In this document: piece after piece, positions 6,591 through 11,230 of the stretch
Numbering within the stretch: the stretch's first letter is position 1
How the letters are laid out: each line of letters begins with the position of its first letter
Origin: an uncultured Clostridia bacterium
GTDB taxonomy: Bacteria; Bacillota; Clostridia; Christensenellales; Borkfalkiaceae
NCBI GenBank assembly: GCA_905235815.1
Contig: CAJOMT010000063.1
Coordinates: forward strand, 1 to 11,230
DNA length: 11,230 nt
Direction: 5' to 3'
Made by a program: the position numbers and the translations under genes
Notes under the pieces: model-generated
Told to the model about the DNA's origin: nothing
Databases searched by the model: none
The model's input: the letters and a program-made list of their open reading frames with translations, nothing else

Positions 6591-6614
6591 TAAGAAAAAA
6601 TAGTGAGGATAATT

Positions 6615-7103
6615 ATGGAAGAACTTTCAAAGCGTTTGCAAAGGTTGAGAAAACAAGCGGGATTGACTCAAGAGGAGGTCGCCGACAGATTCGGAATAAG
6701 TCCGCAAGCAATATCCAAGTGGGAAACGGGGGCGTCTGCGCCGGACATTTCCATATTGGTCGAATTAGCGGAAATGTATAGGGTTTCGGTAGATGAGTTG
6801 CTCGGCAAGGACAGGGATAAGACCGTAGTTCTGCCACCGGAAGAAAGAAAAGATATAAACCTTATGAATGTCAAAATGCACGTTCTTTCCGCCGACGGCG
6901 ATAAGGTCGATATAAATATGCCTATGTCAGTAATAATTGCATGCGTAAAATCGGGGGTTGAATTTAATATAGGTAAAAACGGCGGAGCGCTGAAAGACGT
7001 AAATTTTAAGGATATAATATCTCTTGTCGAGAGCGGTGCGATAGGAAAGTTGGTAGATATAACTTCATCTGACGGCGATACTGTTGCGATATCGGTGGAA
7101 TAA
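6615..7103 (+). CDS. HTH (Xre-type) protein with SHOCT-like/YvlB-type C-terminal domain
   Basis: 162 residues. An Xre-type helix-turn-helix fills about 5-62 (LTQEEVADRFGISPQAISKWE is recognisable), indicating DNA binding. After a linker, about 84-162 resembles the C-terminal part of clostridial SHOCT-like domain proteins related to YvlB/LiaX. Those pair a short helical domain with a module of the type V-DGDKV-LPLS...IVDVE-DGE-VEIYVE; here it reads SADGDKVDINMP and GKLVDITSSDGDTVAI. That family is linked to envelope stress, but the module's biochemical role is not known to me. Here the HTH stands where the SHOCT-like helices would be. The start at 6615 has TGAGGA upstream; the GTG at 6603 would add four residues and overlaps that site. 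The stop overlaps the next gene's ATG by one base. Confidence 0.85.
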   Translation: MEELSKRLQRLRKQAGLTQEEVADRFGISPQAISKWETGASAPDISILVELAEMYRVSVDELLGKDRDKTVVLPPEERKDINLMNVKMHVLSADGDKVDINMPMSVIIACVKSGVEFNIGKNGGALKDVNFKDIISLVESGAIGKLVDITSSDGDTVAISVE

Positions 7104-7327
7104 TGAAAATAGCGATATTTGGCGAAAGATTTCATTTTAAAATGTACTTTCCGATATTTTTTGTCAAGAGCAAGATATTTTTGAAAGCGATTCATGCGGA
7201 TATATCTTCTGAAACGATGAGGGTGTGCTATAAAGAAATTAAGAGATATGTAAAGCAAAACGGACATTTTAAATTTGTCGATATAGAGGCGGCAAACGGC
7301 GGCGGACGTGTGGAAATAACGATTTAA
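7103..7327 (+). CDS. 74-aa partner protein of the HTH/YvlB-like protein
   Basis: Begins at ATG 7103-7105, sharing one base with the stop of the preceding gene (TAATG), so translational coupling is very likely. 74 residues, basic overall, with a hydrophobic central patch (about 15-28) too irregular to call a membrane segment. The C-terminal 16 residues (FVDIEAANGGGRVEIT) mirror the end of the upstream protein (LVDITSSDGDTVAIS), implying a shared small beta module. From memory, short proteins with this ending accompany SHOCT-like proteins in Clostridia, but I cannot name a family. Its role is unknown; it may form a complex with its neighbour. Confidence 0.75.
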   Translation: MKIAIFGERFHFKMYFPIFFVKSKIFLKAIHADISSETMRVCYKEIKRYVKQNGHFKFVDIEAANGGGRVEITI

Positions 7328-7423
7328 TTGCACAAAAAAGAATTTTGAGTGAGCAATAATTGCACATCAATTAAAAAATAAATGTGAAAAAATTGCACAA
7401 AGGACTTTTGTTTAACGTGCAAT
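7328..7423. repeat. TTGCACA repeats in the convergent intergenic region
   Basis: TTGCACA occurs at 7328, 7360 and 7393, steps of 32 and 33 bases (about three helical turns). An inverted copy, GTGCAAT, lies at 7417-7423. A small palindrome GCAATAATTGC (7353-7363) embeds the second copy. The third copy and the inverted copy form the terminator stem. The region from 7328 to 7490 has no gene. Confidence 0.55.
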
Positions 7424-7428
7424 TTTTG
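7387..7428. terminator. Bidirectional terminator between the 74-aa gene and addA
   Basis: AAAAATTGCAC (7388-7398) pairs perfectly over 11 bases with GTGCAATTTTT (7417-7427). A T-run ends one arm and an A-run begins the other, so it can stop transcripts from either side. It is the only good terminator for the HTH/74-aa operon. Confidence 0.75.
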
Positions 7429-7436
7429 TAAAATGT

Positions 7437-7473
7437 ATGCGCCCCGAAAAGTAATTTACTTTTCGGGGCGCAT
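7437..7473 (-). terminator. 18-bp perfect inverted repeat downstream of addA
   Basis: ATGCGCCCCGAAAAGTAA (7437-7454) and its exact complement (7456-7473) flank a single T, giving 18 matched pairs. It starts 17 bases after the addA stop codon. On the minus strand the following bases (ACATTTTAC) are only weakly T-rich, so it may act together with the neighbouring hairpin or protect RNA ends. Confidence 0.65.
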
Positions 7474-7490
7474 AGTCTATATTTGACTTA

Positions 7491-8180
7491 TTATATCTCG
7501 ACGACTTCGCCGCTTAAAAGATTGATAATAAGTTTTTCCTTTACCTTTAATTTGAGCGCCTTTTCGACGGCTAACGCATAGACGTTTAACTGTGCGGCGT
7601 AATCTCGTTTTAATTGCTCTTTGCCGTGCGATGAAGTCTTGTAATCTATTATGATAGCCTCGTCGCCCTTGACGGCAAGTAGGTCTATCACACCTTGCAC
7701 GAGTATCTCCCTGTCGCTTTGCCAAGCCCCTGCCTCGTTTGCCGCTATCGGCACTATGAACGGCTGCTCTCTGTATAGTTCGTAGGACTTAAGCGCTTCA
7801 AAAATTTCGAGCGACAACACTTTTTCGAGCGGCTCGATACTCAGCATCGCCGCCTCGCTCTCGCTCAATACGTTTTGCGAAAGTAGGCGTATAAGTTCGT
7901 TATTCGCATTTTTTGCCGAAAAATCACAGTACTGCATAAACTTATGGTATGCGTTGCCCTTTTCAATAAACGAAGATTTTTCCGTAAGATAAAATTTGTC
8001 CTCGTCGTAAGTGGGGGTGGGGCGGCTTTCTTCGGCGATCTTCGTTACCGTGCGCTTTACGGGCAACGAACACTCCTCTATATACGGATAGGAATAAGAT
8101 ATGTCGGATAGTATTTTTTCGGTAAGCCCCTCGTCGCCTATGCCTATCAGTATCTTTTTGATTTCCGACTTTTCGCCGCT
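7491..8180 (-). pseudogene. addA: AddA nuclease domain (3' part of a frameshifted addA)
   Basis: The C-terminal RecB-family nuclease of AddA, which in AddAB cuts DNA during end resection. The open frame of 229 residues starts right after an in-frame TAG (8181-8183) and has no good start or ribosome-binding site, so it is not an independent gene. Counting from 8180, nuclease motifs are H79 in YHKFMQ, E138 in REQPF, D166 in VQGVIDLL, and D179 and K181 in IIIDYKTSS, followed by QLNVYALA. It lies in the -1 frame relative to the helicase part and overlaps its last 34 bases. Removing one AG from TATAGAGCGG on the minus strand (CTCT at 8179-8182 on plus) joins the two parts as KLYSGEKSEIKK with no lost residues. 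All catalytic residues are intact, which fits a recent mutation or a sequencing or assembly error. Confidence 0.85.
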
Positions 8181-10711
8181 CTATAAAGTTTCGACCTGTC
8201 GTGGTAAACGGCCATGAAGTTCTTTTTAGATAAGAAGTCGGCGAATTTATCCGCATTTAAAATCGTAAAATCGTCCGTTTCGTCGGCTATGGGGCAATCG
8301 CAGACTATGTGCAATCTGTTTTGCGCCCTCGTCATTGCGACGTAAAATACTCTGGCTTCTTCTTTTACACGGTTGAGTTTGCCCACTTCTTTAAAGTACT
8401 TCCTCGCAAGCGTTTCCTCGCAAGTTTTGGCGGCTTCGTCGTAATATTTTATCGATATGCCCTCACTGCGGTTTAAGAGAATTTCGCCTTTCAGGTCCTC
8501 GGATGAGAACCTCTTTTTTGCGCCCACGATGATGACTATCGGGAATTCAAGTCCCTTCGAGGCGTGCATACTCATTACCCGAACGGTGTCCGAGCCGGAT
8601 TTTGCGGAAATGCATATCTTATCCGGCGCAGAGCGGATACGGTTTAAAAATTCGGTAACCGAGAGTATTTTTCCGCCCTTTACGCTTTCGGAAATAAATT
8701 TTTCCGCCCTTTCGAGTCTTATGGCGCCGAACGGCATACCGAGTATTTCGAGGTCTAAACCCGTTTCTTCCATAATTTGGGTTAGTATTTCGCCGGCGCC
8801 GCAAAATTCGGATAACAAACGTATCTTTTCAAAATATTTCTTGAACGCTACGAGTTTAGTCTTGACTTCTTCGTTTTCGCCCACGTTTATATAAGCGTTG
8901 ACGCACTCCGAAAACGTTTTGGCGTCTTTTGCGCTTCTCGGGAACGGCCTACGTATTTCGGCGAGTTCGGCTTCGGTCAGATTGCCGATAGAACTTTTTA
9001 AAACGGTAGCCAAAGGCACGTCGTCGGCGTAATAGGCGATGAGTTCGAGTACGGAAATAAGTATTTTGATTTCGGGGTAGTCGCATATCGCCGTTTTCGT
9101 TTCGCTGGTTGCAGGTACGCCGAGTTTGGCGAGTTCTTTCAAAAGTCTGTTGGTAAATGCGCTCGAATCCCTCGAAAGAACGGCTATATCCGATAGCGTA
9201 ACTTGCCTATACGCTTTAAGTTTTCCGTCGTATATCTGATTTTTAAGTTCTTCTTCTATTATCTCGGCGGTAAGGATTCCCTCGTAGAAGTCTTCGTCCT
9301 CGTCCCGCTCCTCGTAAGCTTTTAAAACGCTGTAAACTCCGCTTGCCTTTTCCTTTTTGACTTTTTCGCCCTCTATTATATGCAGCGTGGCGCCGCCGAT
9401 TCCGCTCGGTATGACGTCGCCGCCTATCATCGGATTGGCGCCGTAGTCCACGCTTCCGAAGTCTTTTGTCATAACTCTTGAGAATACGCCGTTTACGGAG
9501 TTGAGAACTTCGCCTGCGCTCCTGAAATTTTTATCGAGGAACAGCGCGCTTCCGCCGTTGCCTTTTGAGTAGTCGTCAAATTTGGCGGCGAATATGTCCG
9601 GATTGCAACCTCTGAACGCATATATCGATTGCTTGACGTCGCCCACCATAAACACGTTGTCGGAAGAAATGAGATTAAGTATCGCCTCTTGCACGCCGTT
9701 GACGTCTTGGTATTCGTCCGCAAAGATATATTTGTATTTGTTCTTTATTTCCTCTCTTATCGTCTCGTTCTCGCAAAGAAGTTTATAGGAAAGGTGTTCG
9801 AGGTCTGAAAAATCGAGTAAGCCCTCGTCTTTTTTCACCTTGTCGTAGTAGTCGCCGTATTCGATTGCAAGTAGGCAAAGAGCCTCTGTCGCTCTGCCCG
9901 TTTTAAGGTATTTTTCCTTTGCGTCAGATTGACTGAAAGTAGCCGAAATGTCGGCGTATATGTCGGTTAAAGCCTTTCTTATGCGGCTTAAATCTGCGGA
10001 TAACTTTTCGGTCGTTTCGTCTTTGCCTCTGATTTGAGGGAGTCTGTCGAACGAAACGTCTGCGGATAAGTGTAGTTTATGTGCGTCCGTTGCGGATAGG
10101 GAAATTTTTATCGACGTTAAAATGTTTTCCGCATATTCCGCATAAGCGTTTACGCCGAAAAATTTTGCGTCGCCGATAAATTTTTCGGCAAGGGTTTGAA
10201 GCGATAAGAGTTTTCGCTTGTAGATATCTATGAGATTGCGCTCGAAAGCGTCATACTTTTCTTCGGAAACTTCTTTTGCACTACTCAGAAACTTGTCCGG
10301 CTCCGCCTCGGACGAGGCGAACTCGTATATCCGCATAACCGTTTCTTTTAAATGCCCGTCGCTTCTGTATCTTCTGAAAATTCGGGTAAGGTATAAAAAT
10401 TCCTCGTCGCCCGAGTTGTATTTTTCATCGAAAAGTCGGTCTATAGCACGTTTTTTAAGGGCTTCGGCGTCTGTTTCGTCGGCAATTTTAAAGAGAGGAT
10501 CTATTCCTACCGCATAAAAATGCGAGCGGAGAACTTTCGTCAAAAAACTGTGGAACGTAGATATATCCGCATTGGGTATTTCGGATAGGGCGACGACAAG
10601 GCGCTCTCTGTCCTTGCCCGAATTTATCGCAGAGACTACCTCTTTCACGAGTTTTTGTTTCATCTCCTCGGCGGCGAGTTTGGTATAGGTAACGGCGAGA
10701 ATCTCGTCCAC
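8147..10711 (-). pseudogene. addA: AddA helicase domains, N-terminally truncated
   Basis: Superfamily 1A helicase subunit of AddAB, the Firmicutes counterpart of RecBCD, which unwinds and resects double-strand breaks before recombination. From 10711 the order is motif Ia (VDEILAVTYTKLAAEEMK), a TFHSF segment, motif II DEYQD, motif III (GDVKQSIYAFRG), motif IV (KNFRS), motif V (VRVMSMHASKGLEFP) and motif VI (VFYVAMTRAQNRL). The first 50 or so residues of a normal AddA, including the Q motif and the Walker A GxxGSGKT, are absent. They are replaced by 15 codons of glmM in the same frame, so the continuous frame begins upstream at 10780. Without Walker A the protein could not hydrolyse ATP. The 3' end is frameshifted near 8180 and stops at TGA 8147-8149 before the nuclease. 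addB, normally next to addA, is not in the window. Confidence 0.92.
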
Positions 10712-10715
10712 TCCC
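10700..10715. other. Junction between two unlike sequences
   Basis: On the minus strand the codons for GlmM-like GRYFGTDGFRGKAG stop here, and AddA motif Ia (VDEILAVTYT) begins with no linker. The break lies near GGAGTGGAC, a short stretch that could suit both genes (both families can read Gly-Val-Asp here). Codon use and gene content change across it. Confidence 0.8.
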
Positions 10716-10756
10716 GCTTTTCCGCGGAAGCCATCTGTGCCAAAATATCTGCCCAC
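10712..10756 (-). pseudogene. glmM: 5' fragment of glmM (phosphoglucosamine mutase)
   Basis: GTG at 10754-10756 begins V(M)-GRYFGTDGFRGKAG, the highly conserved N terminus of GlmM, which converts glucosamine-6-phosphate to glucosamine-1-phosphate for peptidoglycan precursors. AGGAG (minus strand, 10767-10771) lies ten bases upstream and a consensus promoter lies above it, so this is a genuine gene start. Only 15 codons are present; the frame then runs into addA. In the source genome the gene would continue for about 435 more residues. The catalytic serine loop is not included. Confidence 0.8.
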
Positions 10757-10829
10757 GATTGATACACTCCTGTTCATCAATACAGCATACAGGATGCCGA
10801 TAGAATTGGCCTTTTCAAGGTCTCCGATG

Positions 10830-10859
10830 ATTATACAGGAGAGATCAAAGAAGTGTCAA
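10830..10859 (-). promoter_or_regulatory. Consensus promoter for glmM
   Basis: On the minus strand TTGACA (10859-10854), 18 bases, TATAAT (10835-10830): both hexamers are perfect. Transcription would start near 10823, leaving a leader of about 65 bases to the GTG at 10756. Confidence 0.85.
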
Positions 10860-10875
10860 GGAAAAGGGATGCTTC

Positions 10876-10904
10876 TTGAAATAGAAGCGCAAAAATAGTA
10901 TCAT
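10876..10904 (+). promoter_or_regulatory. Promoter for rqcH
   Basis: TTGAAA (10876-10881), 17 bases, TATCAT (10899-10904). The ribosome-binding site AAGGAG (10918-10923) lies nine bases before ATG 10933, so the leader is short. Confidence 0.7.
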
Positions 10905-10932
10905 AAATGTATTATTTAAGGAGTAAACGTTC

Positions 10933-11230
10933 ATGGCTCTAGACGGAATTATGGTACATGCGCTGCGGGCGGAATTTGAATCTGTCCTGAAAGGTGAGCG
11001 GGTCTTAAAGATCCAGCAGCCGGACAGCGCATCTCTTTTATTTCAGTTCAAGACGCGGGAAGGGACCCGGCGTCTGATGCTTTCTGCGAATGCCACGCTG
11101 CCCTATGCAGCGCTGATCAGCGACAACAAAACCGGCCCCGATGAGGCGCCGGCTTTCCTGATGCTTTTAAGAAAGCATCTGAACGGGGCACGGCTCGTTT
11201 CCGTCAGCCAGTGGAATATGGACCGTATCC
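10933..11230 (+). CDS. rqcH: Rqc2/NFACT homologue RqcH, 5' part
   Basis: The N-terminal NFACT-N domain of RqcH (older names FbpA/YloA, fibronectin-binding protein). RqcH binds stalled 50S-peptidyl-tRNA complexes and directs C-terminal alanine tailing of incomplete proteins. The 99 visible residues start MALDGIMVHALRAEF, contain VLKIQQP and the conserved MLLRKHL (77-83), and end at D97-R98, the DR motif essential in B. subtilis RqcH. The gene runs off the right edge. The start has a strong AAGGAG. Codon use is distinct from the left genes: 7 of 15 Leu codons are CTG, Arg is mostly CGG and no Ile is ATA, whereas nrdR uses ATA for most Ile. It therefore belongs with the glmM fragment, not with addA. 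Confidence 0.92.
   Translation, partial: MALDGIMVHALRAEFESVLKGERVLKIQQPDSASLLFQFKTREGTRRLMLSANATLPYAALISDNKTGPDEAPAFLMLLRKHLNGARLVSVSQWNMDRI

Noticed and set aside
6668..7333. Long minus-strand open frame opposite the HTH and 74-aa genes
   Set aside because: It is a shadow of two convincing plus-strand genes; its protein is unlike any family and it lacks a ribosome-binding site.
7328..7423. TTGCACA at 32-33 base intervals as a CRISPR array
   Set aside because: The repeat is only seven bases, there are three copies, and no cas genes are present.
8147..8180. Programmed -1 frameshift in addA
   Set aside because: No X-XXY-YYZ slippery heptamer lies in the overlap in the correct phase; a two-base insertion explains the break better.
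10712..10780. A new natural fusion protein with a GlmM-like N-terminal tag on AddA
   Set aside because: The fusion removes the Walker A motif and coincides with a change of codon use and of gene neighbourhood, which points to a junction artefact.

Overview
The window looks like Firmicutes (Clostridia-type) DNA that ends in a second, different genome. From about position 570 to 10,710 the genes are single-copy Gram-positive housekeeping and regulatory genes. They share one codon style: frequent ATA for Ile, AGA/AGG for Arg and GAC for Asp. From about 10,712 to the right edge the codon style changes (CTG, CGG, ATC; no ATA in the readable part of rqcH) and resembles Lachnospiraceae. A glmM start codon and 15 codons run in frame into the middle of addA there. 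I read this as a chimeric junction, most likely an assembly artefact.

Layout. 1-338: the AT-rich 3' end of an unrecognised gene whose codon use differs from everything downstream. 339-779: no convincing gene. It holds a ribosome-binding site with no start codon, several hairpins, a rho-independent terminator and the prfB promoter. 780-2923: prfB (release factor 2, with its programmed +1 frameshift) and tsaD (tRNA t6A synthesis), one base apart. 2886-3239, minus strand: a small DUF1294 membrane protein whose 3' end overlaps tsaD. 3360-4555: nrdR, then a lipoprotein of unknown function, closed by a terminator. 4624-6500: an OmpR-family response regulator and its histidine kinase, overlapping by ATGA. 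6615-7327: an HTH protein with a C-terminal domain like that of SHOCT-like/YvlB-type envelope-stress proteins, overlapping by one base a 74-aa protein with a similar C-terminal ending. Three phased CAACYTT repeats upstream of this pair could be the operator of the neighbouring response regulator. 7328-7490: a convergent intergenic region full of inverted repeats. 7491-10711, minus strand: addA, a helicase-nuclease for double-strand-break repair, which lacks its N terminus (Walker A) and is broken near its 3' end by an apparent two-base insertion. 10712-11230: the 5' end of glmM (minus) and the 5' end of rqcH (plus), divergent, each with a good promoter.

The most coherent functional unit is the kinase/regulator pair with the HTH + 74-aa pair behind phased repeats, probably an envelope-stress response module. 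The addA frameshift and the glmM::addA fusion are the two places where the sequence itself should be doubted. I found no phage, transposase, CRISPR array, rRNA or tRNA.
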